Assembly: GCA_038093975.1 (NCBI GenBank)
Contig: JBBPTG010000105.1
Span: forward strand, 24,552 to 88,551
Origin: Chalciporus piperatus
Lineage: Eukaryota; Basidiomycota; Agaricomycetes; Boletales; Boletaceae
DNA length: 64,000 nucleotides
Direction: 5' to 3'
In this document: positions 22,483 to 33,762 of the stretch, in pieces
Layout of the letters: each line of letters opens with the position of its first letter
How positions within the stretch are numbered: the stretch's first letter is position 1
Notes under the pieces: model-generated
Told to the model about the DNA's origin: nothing
Seen by the model: only the letters and a program-made list of their open reading frames with translations
Databases searched by the model: none
Program-made: the position numbers and the translations under genes

Positions 22483-23762
22483 TACACGTTTCCTCCAAAT
22501 GGTCATATTAAAATTGCGGGGAAGATCCTGATTCGTAAAATCATGTCATAAGACCGTCACCGAAGAGCTGGGTCAGGCATTCCCTCTAGCTTTCGGTCAC
22601 ACACGTGGGTAATTGTCATCTCGTCATAAAGACCCACAAAAGACTTATCTGATAACGCTTTCACACATCTCTGCGTCACTGGTGGGTCGTCCGAATGTCG
22701 CACTTTTTGGCGATCAATGTGATTATGGCACAACGTACGAACCACTGACCCGGAGCATCGTGTGTGCTCCGAGTGCGGCGGACATATCGCGGGGACACTG
22801 GCTACACACAGGTGTGCGCAGTGTCGTCAATATAAACCGGTCACATTGCACTGATGCCGAATGGTAACGTAGGTTCGTTATTCGCACCTTGAGGTTGAGA
22901 GCGTTCACGGGTTTGATGTGATCGACCATTTCACGCGAACGATGCATTATCCACGCGTGCGAGTGTGATCGTTATCTACTCGGCAGGTTCTTCTGCCGGC
23001 CGCACAAAACGCTGCTTCGCCAACTTTGGTGCTGACGAGTAACCGAGGTGAAGTGAACGCCGCTAGTACTGTTGTGAGTCGGTCACGATCAGTCTGCTCC
23101 GCCGGATGTACCACCTCAAACTCAGCGAATTGCGCGTTGGAATGATGGACCTTGAGCTTCGATGTGTGTGTGCGAAGACAATGCTTTGAATAACTTTTGA
23201 TTGGGTTTGAAACGCAGCGATCGATTCGTGTCGGTCGTCGCGCGACGCCAGAGTGTCAGTGTCAGGGTAATGACAGAAGCGTGGGAGCAACCTTACTTCA
23301 AGTTACATGCGGGCCCTGCGAGTAATGCAACATGATATGGGGAGCCATGAAATGTTTTTTTCTTCTTACTGTATCATACAGTGGGGTGCCATGGGGATGA
23401 AGGGTGGTAAGCCATAGTTGGGTGACAGCGCCGATGAGCGGCTCGGTGGCAGTTTCAGTCACAGGCTGTGAAGCAGGTTTAGATGAAGGGGTCTTCAAGT
23501 TGAGTGTGGTGTTCGACGGTCAGAGGCTGTCCGTGGAAATGGGTGAGGGGATTTAGGAATGAGTGAGGGGGAAAGTATAAATTGGAATACTGATCGGAGT
23601 GGGATTGCATGGAATGTACGGGCCTTATCCACCGCTCAATGCGAGAATATGTACTTGTCTGTCATGTGGAAAGTTGATGAGCAACACGACTTTAGGAGTC
23701 GCCACTGCGGCCAGTCCCTAAGGCAGGCTGAAGACCTGAATTTCCCGGCCCGACACTCTTTT
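22483..23762 (-). other. Possible multi-exon gene, not resolved
   Basis: Fragments on the - strand look coding. One, near 23300-23500, is SSKPASQPVTETATEPL followed by GAVTQLWLTTLHPHGTPLYD. Another, near 23140-23260, is TLWRRATTDTNRSLRFKPNQ. A third, near 22990-23140, is NAQFAEFEVVHPAEQTDRDR followed by LTTVLAAFTSPRLL. Together they vaguely recall fungal dimeric alpha-beta barrel (ABM-like) proteins, but I could not join them in one frame with good splice sites. Frames continue to 22557. Confidence 0.25.
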
Positions 23763-23902
23763 CTTTCGAACAAGGGTCTGCTTCTGATTTAGAGCGCTTA
23801 GCGTGTATCTCGTCACATGTACACTCGAGCGGCTATTCAAGTTCAACTTACCACCGTACACGAGGTTAATGCTGTAGAGCACCCTTGGGTCTGACCGCCT
23901 TC

Positions 23903-26823
23903 ATGTCCCTTTCATATGCCCTCATAACGAAGCTTTTGCGCTGGCTAACTCGCATCTACAAGCTTTGGCCTCAGGTGGGGTTCTCTCGGTCAAATGCCAC
24001 CCTGATCCGGCTTGTTCTTTCGCTCTGCAAAAGCTTTTGGTCCCGTCTAAATCCAAGCAACTCTACCAGTTGTCCTACTCATCACGATCATCGTCATACG
24101 AACCCGACGCCTCCGAGCAAAGCCGACGAACGCGTGTACCTGTCATGTCTACCACCGTCCATTCAAGTTCAAGAAGCGACCCCACGAACCAGCCCGGAAA
24201 CAGAAAGGTCCTTTCCGGACGGTTCCCCGCTTGCTCCAGCTTCAGGGTACACTGCCTCCACACGGACTGAATCCGACTCGTCCTCTGAAGCGACTTACAA
24301 CGACTCTCGCGGTACGATGACGATTCCAACCCTACATCTTGGCGAAATTGTCGATATGGGCGCGGATGAAGATGATCCTTCGGCGATTACGCTCAATCAT
24401 GAGTCAGAGTCCGATGGAGATGCGAGCGCGAGCGAAGGGTATTTGAGCAGCCGCGGTACGCAGACACGCCGCGTTACATTCGAGTCTCCGACATCGGGAA
24501 ATGATACCGACAATCCTCGTACTCGTTCTCATCAACGGCTGGGAAAGCGAACGTACAAGCCTCTAACTGCCGGCGAGATGATGAATTATAGGTACGGGAG
24601 GAAAGGACAGGCGTAAGCAACTGTTTCTGGATCGTTTTCGAACGCTGTCGTGCTCATATATCGTCGTGACGTGGCTTATAGTGATTGGAAGAAGTCAAAT
24701 AAAGAATCGATAGACCCAGGACGTAGGGATTATACCGAGTACGTGTTTATTCTTATGTTTTTCATGCGAGGAACACCATCCTTCGGACTTTACTCACAAC
24801 AACGTTTTCAGTAAATGCCCGGCAGGATGGGTTCGTCATGTCCAAGCAGAGGGTGCACAATACTTTTACCACACTGAAAAAGCGAGTTTCCAGTCACGTT
24901 CACTTGCTCTAGTTGAGACTGATCTTCTCTAAAGAAAGTGCTCACGGACACCGATATCATGAACCACGAAAAGTTGATGTCATTAGCACTACGCGCAGCA
25001 CAATCCCTGCATAGTGCTGCTCGTCATCAAAACGTTGATATTTCCGGTGATATTGAGCTCGTTCTCGAGCGTGAGGTTAAGAAAAAGACATGGATGTACT
25101 ATTTCGTGGACCATGCGGCGCAAGTGGTGTTTTGGATTCATCCTGTGCGTCAAAAGAAAATAGTCGGAAATGTCAGAGGCATCACGCGCAAGTCACATCT
25201 CAGTAAGCTCACGTTTGACTGAATTTCCATTCGAGCTGGTGCTCACATCTGACAGAGTATGCAATGGAAAACCAGTACTGGTATGCTCTAATCGACTCGC
25301 AGGGTGAGTACAAAATTCGTGTGGGAAAGCGGCTGATCGACAATTGATCATAGGTACTCAAGGTTCAGTTTCGTTTACAGGATGCATCGGGAGATGTTCC
25401 CTCTGAACCGACCAATCCCTTTGAGGGTTCTCAAGTCGCTCAAGGCAACTTTGACTCATGCTCAAACAGGTATGGGGATTCTTGACTCTGATATAGACAC
25501 TTTCTGACCGTAAGACTGAGCATAGAAGCGATCACATCGGAGACATCTCTTCCCCCCTTCGACGCCGACGAACTTGGTAGGTTCGTTGATCTGGTAGGCA
25601 GGATGGAAGGTAAGATTGATCGCTTCGAACTTGAGAGCATCAACTGACGCGTGATGTCAGAGGGCGCCCTGGAGGGACAATCGGACACCATTTGCGCCAT
25701 CGGTAAGGTTCGCGACTAGAAAGTCCTACTTTTGATTGACTCGACTTTAGCCAGGCTGATCCGCTTGTTTGGTAAGGACCACTCGCATCCTGGATCGTCT
25801 TGCTCATTTTTCTGGGTAGCCGACAGTAAATTTGTGAATTTCTACGGTGAAATCGGTGCTCGCCTCAATTCGGACCAGTCCGTATATTCTGCTGGAGACT
25901 ATAAACCGTCAAAGATTTTGCCTGTGCTCGATATCTTTTTGTTCGGATCGGCATCTGACCATCTCAGGACGCTCAAAGCTTTATGGGTTGATCGCACCGT
26001 CAACTTTCCTCGATGGAAAGGTTTCATTAACAAACTCTTGGCAGAGTGGAATAGCTTCACCATATACGTGAGTCATCGCTCATCTCTAAGAATTGGTGCC
26101 TCCACTCACCAGCGAGCAGTCTACGGTCATGTTGGCTGTCAACGTGAGTTTACTAGGAAACCCAAGCTTGCAAGACACAATCACAGCTAACCCACAACGT
26201 CGCGCGGGGCTCATTTCGATATATCTGTCCTTGGCTTGTATCGTCGGTTCGATGATGATCTCTGTCGTGCTCGTCGGACAGGCTCGTGGTCAGGGGAGGC
26301 AATCAGCCAGAGGTGCTGTAAGTCCCGCACGTTTTGCTTTTCCCAAGACGGTATTTCTGAGTCGGTGGCTGTCTTGAAGGCGCAGTTCTTGAGCAACATG
26401 ACCCACTCTGTGCTCGGTTTGGAAGCCCTCGCGATCATGCAGAGTGTGCCCTACGCGCTTCTCGTCTGGGGGTGCGTGTCACTTTGGTCCATCCTTGTCA
26501 ATAAGCTCACATTGAGGTTTATTAGAATGTTATTCTTCGTCTTGGCTCTCGCGTTCATCATCTTTGGCTCCCAGCAATCCGTCATCATCGCCGTCATATC
26601 ACCCGCATGGGTCGTAGTCGCTTCACTCTGCATGTGGCCCGTGTGGGGAAGTCGAAGCCGACGTGAGTCAGCGCACAAGGTTTGGGAGCGGATGGTTAAG
26701 GAGTTACAACAACATCTATATCTACCGAGGTTCAGGCTGCCACCGAGGTTCAGGATGATACCGAGGTTCAGGATGACCCCGACATTGCCGACGTCAATGC
26801 CATCTTCTGCTGAGGGATTGTAG
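23903..26823 (+). CDS. WW-domain/transmembrane protein, copy 1
   Basis: The protein starts MSLSYALITKLLRWLTR (first in-frame ATG), then has a long Ser/Thr-rich disordered region and a conserved LHLGEIVDMGADEDDP block. After two introns comes an atypical WW motif: CPAGWVRHVQAEGAQYFYH with no clear second Trp. Then follow LVLEREVKKKTWMYYFVDHA, FWIHP and MENQYWYALID, the pattern of an Agaricomycete WW/membrane family. The last exons hold several membrane segments (GLISIYLSLACIVGSMMISV; FFVLALAFIIFGSQQSVII; VISPAWVVVASLCMWPVW), so the C-terminal half is membrane-embedded. Upstream of the ATG the copy 2 frame stays open. Here the same stretch has lost bases and meets a stop. Three 18 nt repeats near the end give a PRFR-containing tail. 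Function unknown. Some exon joins in the middle are uncertain. Confidence 0.72.
26724..26777 (+). repeat. Three tandem 18 nt units in the coding sequence
   Basis: The unit accgaggttcaggatgat occurs three times with small changes and encodes repeated PRFR(M/L) segments near the C-terminus of copy 1. The duplicate at the right end of the window has only one degenerate unit at this place, so the array expanded after the duplication or contracted in the other copy. Confidence 0.85.
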
Positions 26824-27142
26824 ATTGTTTTGTGCTGTGTTGAATGAATTCTGTGGTGAGTTTTTTTTTGGGTGGTGGTGGTCTATTGACGGTGCTGATC
26901 GCTGGATTAGGGATGTATCGTTTCAACGGTTGTCATGTGCTGTACCTGCTAGATTTAACGGGATTTATACCCTTTGTCTGTATCAAGATCACAGTCTTCT
27001 TTCGCGTCGGAGTCATTGTCGTGCGGACGGGCTCGATTAGTCTGGGACAATGCAAGGCTGATACTGACTTTGTAAACCACGTTGGCGACGAGAACACAGA
27101 GACACCTAGATAGCCAAGACAGGCAAACAAACGTGAATCCAA

Positions 27143-27707
27143 CTAATCACTCCAACCATCATATTCATATTCATTCCCCTCGACAACCTCTCCCCTATCG
27201 TCCTCAAGTTCCTCTTCACCCTCTTCGCTAGGATGATTCTCGTCGTCAGGCTCGTCCTCGAGTCCAGCAGTGAAACCGAGATATTTCATGAGTCGTTCAC
27301 GCCTCTTTTCCGGTGGGGTGCCCTTTTCAAAGGGTGGGAGGTGGAACTGTTGAGCGAGAGCGTCGACGTCGGATTCTTTGAAAAGACGTGAGTGAATGCA
27401 GGCAGCGAAAAAGTTCAACGGGGAGGCTTACCGGAGATATTCGGTGTCCTTCCGATGGTTAGACGGCCGCCGCTGGCGGTGTAATATAATGGACCGTCTG
27501 GACCCATGAGCTGAGAGTCGTCTTTAGCCATGCGATTATAAACTCTCATCGGCTGAAGTGCCAGGCTAATTAACGACACACGTCAGCGATGAATTGAACA
27601 AAAAGGACATGGACACGATGGCACGATTGGCACGGACTCACTCTCTCTTACCGCTGAGATATGATCGACTTGTTGTTGGACGGATTCTGTATGTACATAG
27701 GGGTCAT
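27143..27707 (-). CDS. Small acidic protein of unknown function
   Basis: Three exons join cleanly. The first is MTPMYIQNPSNNKSIISQ, starting at 27707 (a second in-frame ATG is at 27698). The second reads RLALQPMRVYNRMAKDD and then GPDGPLYYTASGGRLTIGRT, after an intron ending gttaattag. The third is SDVDALAQQFHLPPFEKG, followed by a strongly acidic tail (EEGEEELEDDRGEVVEGNEY) ending DGWSD. The product is about 150 residues, soluble, with no membrane segment. I do not recognise a family. The tight splice pattern, the continuous frame and the divergent neighbour make a real gene likely. The start codons of this gene and thymidylate kinase are only about 70 bp apart, so they probably share a promoter. 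Confidence 0.6.
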
Positions 27708-27776
27708 GGCATGATGTATCATAGCTCGATCGATTTAGCCGACCTCTTCTGCCATTCACCCACCTTTGTACCACAA
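27708..27776. promoter_or_regulatory. Very short divergent promoter
   Basis: Only 69 bp separate the start codons of the small acidic protein (-) and thymidylate kinase (+). Both 5' untranslated regions must be extremely short, or transcription starts inside the opposite gene. Confidence 0.5.
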
Positions 27777-28701
27777 ATGTCACCAACCCGTGGCGCATTC
27801 ATCGTCATCGAAGGGCTCGACAGATCCGGAAAGACGACCCAAGCAGCCCGTCTACTCGCTCGTCTCCAATCCGATGCCACCCCAGACTCGCACTCGCACT
27901 CGCCGCCCAAAGCCGTGCTCTTCAAATTTCCTGGTCAGGACCAATTCTTTGCCCAAACTTTGGACTTGTTCCATTCTGACTATCCCTCCGTTCTTATCTG
28001 CCCCGCGTGTCAACGAACGTGATGCTCATGACGACATACACGATGCCTCTTCTCGACCGCCGATTTTAATTTTAATTAATTCACGATGAGCGACAAACAG
28101 ACCGCACGACAGCGATAGGAAAGATGATCGATGCCTATCTGCGCTCCGAATCCGATCTCGACGACCATGCCATCCATCTCCTCTTTGCAGCCAACAGATG
28201 GGAACTTGCGTGAGTCCCTCTCACTCCCATGTCCTAACTCGCTCACCCACCCTACCCACTCGCACCACAACCTTGATTAGCTCGACCATCCAAACACATC
28301 TCGCATCGGGAACATCCATCATCGCAGACCGTTACGCCTTCTCCGGCATCGCCTTTTCCGCACAAAAATCCTCACCGTCTCTCACATACGAATGGTGTCG
28401 AGCACCCGAAATAGGTCTCCCAGCACCTGATCTCACGCTCTTCCTCGACGTCACCCCAGAAGTAGCGATGCAACGAGGTGGATACGGGGAAGAGAGATAC
28501 GAGAAACGGGAGGTGCAGACGAGAGTGAGAAAAATGTTTGAAAAGATTAGACAAGAGATGGGAGATCGGTGGATCGTCATAGATGCGGGACAGGATCAGG
28601 ATAGCGTTGCACAGGATATCTGGAATGCTGTAGCGCCGGTGTTGGGGAGTGTCGACAAACCTGTGGCAAAACTCTGGGAAGACCTACAAGGATCATCTTG
28701 A
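27777..28701 (+). CDS. Thymidylate kinase (dTMP kinase)
   Basis: The start MSPTRGAFIVIEGLDRSGKT (27777) runs straight into the P-loop (GLDRSGKTTQ). An intron after KFP joins to DRTTAIGKMIDAYLRS, and another joins FAANRWELA to STIQTHLASG. The DRY motif (IIADRYAFSGIAFSAQK) binds the nucleotide base and sugar, LFLDVTPEVAMQRGGYGEER carries the lid region, and the protein ends KLWEDLQGSS. Thymidylate kinase phosphorylates dTMP to dTDP with ATP, an essential step of dTTP synthesis (Cdc8 in yeast). All expected motifs are intact and the length is normal for the family. Frames that begin upstream near 27594 are out of context and not the start. Confidence 0.92.
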
Positions 28702-28991
28702 TCCGAGGGAAGCACTGAGTTCTATGGCGAGGTCTTGCAGAATCGTAGTACATGTGCTAATATATTGTGTAATATGGAAAACAAGGGTAAAAGGAGCGAG
28801 GAAATGTTATGCAAGGCATAGGGAGCGTCGATGTGTAGGGTCATCACCCACAGGCAGACCAAGTAAGAAGATTAAAAGTTTGCACACATGAAATAAACCG
28901 CTTGCAATGCCAGACACACCTGAACAGTCCATAGCCTGAGATATCCAGAAAAAGGGAAAGAAATCATGCAAAACGCGTCGGCAGAGATTCG

Positions 28992-30317
28992 TCAATAACT
29001 TGAGGATAGTCTTGAAACGACCACAGCCAGCGCAATTAACACGCCCCACCTCCACTTCTCCCAAATTATCTGACGCCAGGAAGTCGTCCATCCTTGGGGA
29101 ACTGGTGGCTTATTCGTCAATGAGCTCGAGGGGTCCGGTGCCGCGCCGGTCGTCGGTAGATGTGGGTTCCGTCTGGCGATAATCTGTGACGCGTGGGTTG
29201 CTAAGGTAGACGACGGCATGTGGGAGGATGACGGACTGGCGGTACTTGCTGACTGTGCCGCAGTTTCTGCGTCCGGCTTCCCCCGCTCTCGCTCACCCAT
29301 ATTTGGCAAATCCTTTGGGGTCGGAGTGCAGTACTGCGAGAATGGAGAAGGATCAACGGAATGGCACAGGTAAAGTAAGGAACAAGAAAATCCACAGGAA
29401 AGCCGAAAGATGAGTCGTCAATCAATCTCCTGACAACATATGAAAGGTCGGTAACTTACATCCGGGAATGCTTCTTTAAACCGGGGCTGACTCAGGTTGA
29501 AGGAATGGCTCTTTCCTGCAAACGCTCTCTTGTGGTTGTCTGACGACGTGACAGATCCTGTAGTCATCTCATCGGACAGCATGAATGACAAGAGGCCGGT
29601 TAATCTAAAGATATAGAGTCAGCATGCGTATCATGCGGGGACCGGTGTATTCGGCGAAAAGTGGAGTAACCGCAGTCATGATGATGATGATCACCGATAC
29701 CTGGGGACATCTGAATTAACCTACATTGTTGCGCAACTCCAAGCAGGGTTCCACTGAAAATGTACAAGGGATTAGAGGCGATGGACGCAACAACGACGAA
29801 ACGCAACGCACAGTTCCTGGGTGAAAGTCTGACATTGAGAAACAAATTTTCTTATCTGGTTGAAAGCGACCGGATGGTGTGAACATCTATAGGTCAATAG
29901 GTTAAGGGTGGCGTTACGGAGAACAAGGCAATAGAACGGACCTTGATACCTGGTGGTTTGAAAGGGTATTCTGCAGGGAAGAGTAGAACTCCATGGTACT
30001 CTCCACCAGCGAAAGGTGAGTCAGGGGGACCGCGCTAGAGCCGACGATTGGGTTGAGTTAGATTCTAATAATGATTGAAAATCACACACGATAAGGTAAT
30101 TCCCTGTTGGAAAAGGATCAGAAGGGAGTTCTCAAGGGATAGCGGGTGGACTGACAAGTGAGGATGTTCTTTTCATCGGGAACAGCCCAGATGAATGGGG
30201 GTGGCTCCTTCTGCATGGTGATATACTCCTTCGTGAGCTGTAGAGCGTTGTTTAGCTGATAGATAGTGGTCATTTAATCATTTCACGTACTCGCTTCTGA
30301 GCAGCCTTGCTCGCCAT
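28992..30317 (-). CDS. UBC6: Tail-anchored ubiquitin-conjugating enzyme E2 (Ubc6/UBE2J type)
   Basis: The start [20 protein letters not shown] and [16 protein letters not shown] are typical of the N-terminus of Ubc6. Further exons give the E2 core, with [20 protein letters not shown] and the active-site region [20 protein letters not shown] containing the catalytic Cys. Then come [20 protein letters not shown] and [21 protein letters not shown] Ser/Pro linker leads to a single C-terminal hydrophobic segment ([14 protein letters not shown]) ending four residues later, the tail anchor that places this enzyme on the cytoplasmic face of the ER. Family role: ER-associated degradation together with Doa10. 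At least six short introns. The gene is divergent from Notchless (374 bp between start codons). Confidence 0.92.
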
Positions 30318-30457
30318 TGTTGCTGACGGTGTCGGAGAGATTGAACTCGCAGACGTGGATGTGGTGCAAGGCAAAAGCGCCTGTGCGGCGAGCATACACA
30401 TCGGCCACCCCACAAACAAACACAAACACCCTGATTAGCCTGCCGGACCGAGTGAAT

Positions 30458-30474
30458 TAGGGTTAGGGTCGACT
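30458..30474. promoter_or_regulatory. Telobox-like motif
   Basis: The string attagggttagggtc contains two TTAGGG units in the divergent promoter between UBC6 and Notchless. Such boxes (Tbf1/TRF-like sites) often occur upstream of ribosome-related genes, and Notchless is a ribosome assembly factor. Confidence 0.4.
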
Positions 30475-30690
30475 CCAGTGTACACTGCCCTGCGAAGTTG
30501 AACTACTGGGGGACAGGAACATTGCCATCAAATGACTGTGACACTGGAATGATGAATTTGAGGGCGCAATCAAGGTCCCTTGATGAGGAGCTGCGAGGGG
30601 TGAGTCAGTGCCAGTACGGACAGGGGTTATTTGCCCCAATGGAGTAGATGGAGATCAAAGTTTTCGCCGATACACTCCTCAAGGTCGACG

Positions 30691-32812
30691 ATGGCGACGC
30701 TCCTGCCACCACCGAAGAGAATAAAAGTGTACCATGGTGTACCAGAACCAGAACCAGAGCCGGTACGACCATCACCGAACGTGGTCGTGCAGTTCGTAAA
30801 CGAACATGATGGCACACCGATCGCACCTGCCGTGAACCTCCCCGCAAACGTCGCACGCGAGACACTTGAGGCACTCGTGAATCAGCTGCGCACAAAGGCA
30901 AGAAAAACACCCCACATATTATATGTTATATGTTTTGATCAAACTAATATCTCCCTACAGGGAGAAGACGACGACCACGTGCCTTTCGCATTCCACGTCG
31001 CATTGCCAGAGGACGAACTAAAACCCAACGCACCGACCCGCATCGTCGTCTCAAAATCAATACAAGACGACGTTCTGAACCACCCCTCACAGGCATTCTC
31101 AGAAGAAAACATTCTCGTCGTTCGTTGTGCACCTCAGTCCGTGTTTAAAGTACGTCCGGCGACACGTTGCTCGAGTACCCTATCAGGTATGTATTGTCTT
31201 CACGTCACCACGCGCTCCATCCTTCACGGTGGCGAGAACGTATCTCACTCTGGTTTAGGTCATTCTTCTCCTATATTATGTGCTTCTTTCTCCCCGACTG
31301 GCACATTCCTCGCCACCGGGTCTGGCGACACCCACGTTAGGCTCTGGGACCTCAACACAGAAACACCCTCACATACCCTCGTCGGTCATACCGGGTGGGT
31401 TCTTTGCGTAGAATGGGACCCGATGGAGCGTAAACTCGCTAGCGGTGGACATGACGGTCAAGTCAGACTTTGGGACCACAAGACAGGAAAGCCTATCGGC
31501 GAGGCAATGAAAGGACACTCGAAGTGGGTGACTTCTCTCGCGTGGGAGCCAATCCACATGTAAGCATCATTTGGTCGAGATTCAGAGCATCAGAGAATCC
31601 GTGTGATTGATGGTCCGGAACAGAAACCCGACTTCACCACGCCTCGCATCGTCATCCAAGGACGGCACAGTCCGCGTGTGGTCTACTGCCACCAGACGAG
31701 TGGAGTATGCCCTTGGTGGTCACACAGCTAGCGTCAATGTCGTCAAATGGGGAGGAGGAGGAAAAGGCGGCAAAGGAGTTCTGTACACCGCGAGCAGTGA
31801 TCGCACTGTACGTGTGTGGGATCCACACGGGGTGAGATTCTTGGTTTCAGCTCACAACACAGCAATTGACCATCCGACAGGGTAGACAACTGATGATCCT
31901 CAAAGACCACGCACACTGGGTGACCACCCTTGCACTAAACACAGACTTTGTTTTGCGAACCGGTCCCTTTGACCACACCGGGAAAAGACCATCATCTGAC
32001 GAAGAAGGTATGTCCTCCTGAATCCGCAGCTGCATAACCGCCTCATTCTGATTCTTCATTCCCCCCTTTCTTCCCGCGTAGCCCAAACACTCGCACTCAA
32101 ACGTTACGACACCCTCATAGCACGCACACCCGAACTCCTCATATCGGGCTCTGACGACCACACCCTCTTCCTGTGGTCCCTCTTCGCATCGCCCACCCCT
32201 GACTCAGGAAACGGGAGCAGCAAAACGAAGCCCCTGAATCGACTCACAGGACATCAAAGACAGGTCTCACACGTCGCTTTCTCCCCAGATGGGCGATGGG
32301 CGGCGAGCGCGGGGTGGGATAGTGCTGTGCGTCTCTGGGATTGTACAGGAGGAGCTGGTAAGTCCGTCGTGGCATAAGTTGGGGATCTTGTCTTGCCCTT
32401 TTCTCATCCTGTGTGCGTCTTCTTTTTTTCTTCGTATAGGGAGCTTGGGTAAGTTCGTGGCGACGCTCCGAGGACATGTCGGTCCCGTCTATCGACTCGC
32501 ATGGAGTGCGGATTCGAGGATGGTGGTTAGCGCGAGCAAGGATTATACCGTCAAGGTGCGTTGCCGGTCCCGGCCCGTCGTTGCATCTTCGTCCACGTTT
32601 CGGCTAATTCGTCCATCCATCGCAGATCTGGGATCTTAAGACGTATAAACTTAAAAATGATCTTCCGGGACATACGGATGAGGTGTACTGTGTCGATTTC
32701 GTGGCCGACAAGGTCGTCAGTGGAGGACGGGATCGGACGGTCAAAATGTACGATTTTTCTCTTTTGCTTTGCTTGCACGCTGGCTGACTCGTGTTGTAGA
32801 TGGAAAAACTAG
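30691..32812 (+). CDS. Notchless (Nle1/Rsa4-like) ribosome assembly factor
   Basis: The start MATLLPPPKRIKVYHG precedes the NLE domain (VVVQFVNEHDGTPI ... LEALVNQLRTK ... VPFAFHVALP). The hallmark VFKVRPATRCSSTLSGHSSP links it to a WD40 propeller. Visible repeats include HVRLWDLNTETPSHTLVGHT, QVRLWDHKTGKPIGEAMKGH, TVRVWDPHG, SGSDDHTLFLWS, AVRLWDC and IWDLKTYKLKNDLPGHTDE, ending KIWKN (stop 32810-32812). Notchless/Rsa4 sits on pre-60S particles, where the AAA ATPase Rea1/Midasin pulls on its N-terminal domain to drive maturation. The repeat count is normal for the family. The first intron (30898-30960) uses a GC donor and is a multiple of three. Small introns fall between most repeats. Confidence 0.93.
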
Positions 32813-33762
32813 AGGTGTATGATATATGTATATCTATGCACTGAATGAAACCTTTCAAGGTTGATCACAGCACGTGCATCATACAACGAGTTCAGACAGT
32901 ATGACATGACATGATCATTGGTTCGACCAGCAAGAAAGGCTACCAGCTCAATACGAGGCACAGCAAATTTTTTTTTTGGGGGGGGTTCTGTTTTTTAACT
33001 CCAAGTCGTCCCTTTTCCCTAGACGCCCTATTGACTTGACGACTTAGCACCTGCATTCACCAGGCTTACAATTACAGCTATGAGTCATGACCAAGCGAAG
33101 AGTCAGAACACAGGGTTTCACTGACAAACATGGGCCCACTCACGTCGCTCCACACGTGCATTGCGCGTTGCCGCAGCTCGGCGTTGAACCCGCCTCGGGT
33201 TTCGTCGGTGCACTCTCCTCAGGTTTCGATGGTGCACTAGTGCTCTGGGAGAGGTTGAAAAAACGGTCAATCAACGTACAGTGCTGGGACGAACGAACGA
33301 GCCTCGCACCTCTGAAGAAGACATTGTGGTATGGTGAAAGATGGTTTGGAACTCAGAGGACGCCAGTTCCGAGCTCTTAATGGATCCGACTTAGGGGGAG
33401 GCATTTCCGCGATCGCATTTCAAATCCAACACAGCTTGCTCCGATCTCCTGGGTGGCCCCCAGAAACTCCGTCTTAACAGCTACATACCTGCAAACCATG
33501 AGACCGCTTTTCGCTGTGTTGCGCTCAGAATTCTGTTTATGCGTTACGCCGGACAAATAGTGTAGATAGAACGTATTTGGTGCCTGGCATTCCACAATGA
33601 CGTTTTGAAGATCAACCACGCGAGCCGTCGTGCCCTACGGAAATCGTCGAGAGCTGTGAAGGAGCAGATCATCGTGATGTCTTATGTAAATAAAGGTGAT
33701 TCAAGCTAGCTGGTCACCGGTCGGTGTCAACATAGTTTTGAACCTTGAACAGTTAGTACTAT
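32813..33762. other. Intergenic region between convergent genes
   Basis: This holds the 3' ends of Notchless (+) and the GH76 gene (-). It contains a homopolymer junction of ten T followed by eight G (32968-32985). A 97-codon frame at 33087-33380 (+) has no recognisable motif and no splice context. Confidence 0.5.

Larger units (their letters stand above)
23763..27030 (+). repeat. Inverted duplication, copy 1 (about 3.3 kb)
   Basis: This segment is repeated in reverse orientation at about 55760-59058. Matching begins near the string tttcgaacaagggt and runs through the whole WW/membrane gene into its 3' flank (ggtggt.gtct.ttgacggt.ctgatcgctgg, then gtcggagtcattgtc). By eye the last coding exons differ at only a few percent of positions. 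The Ser-rich part of exon 1 has diverged more. Confidence 0.85.

Noticed and set aside
27594..27776. Upstream extension of thymidylate kinase
   Set aside because: It would overlap the first exon of the divergent acidic protein, and the family N-terminus begins at the ATG at 27777.
32968..32985. T10-G8 homopolymer junction as a functional element
   Set aside because: Most simply a slippage-prone spacer tract or sequencing artefact between convergent genes.
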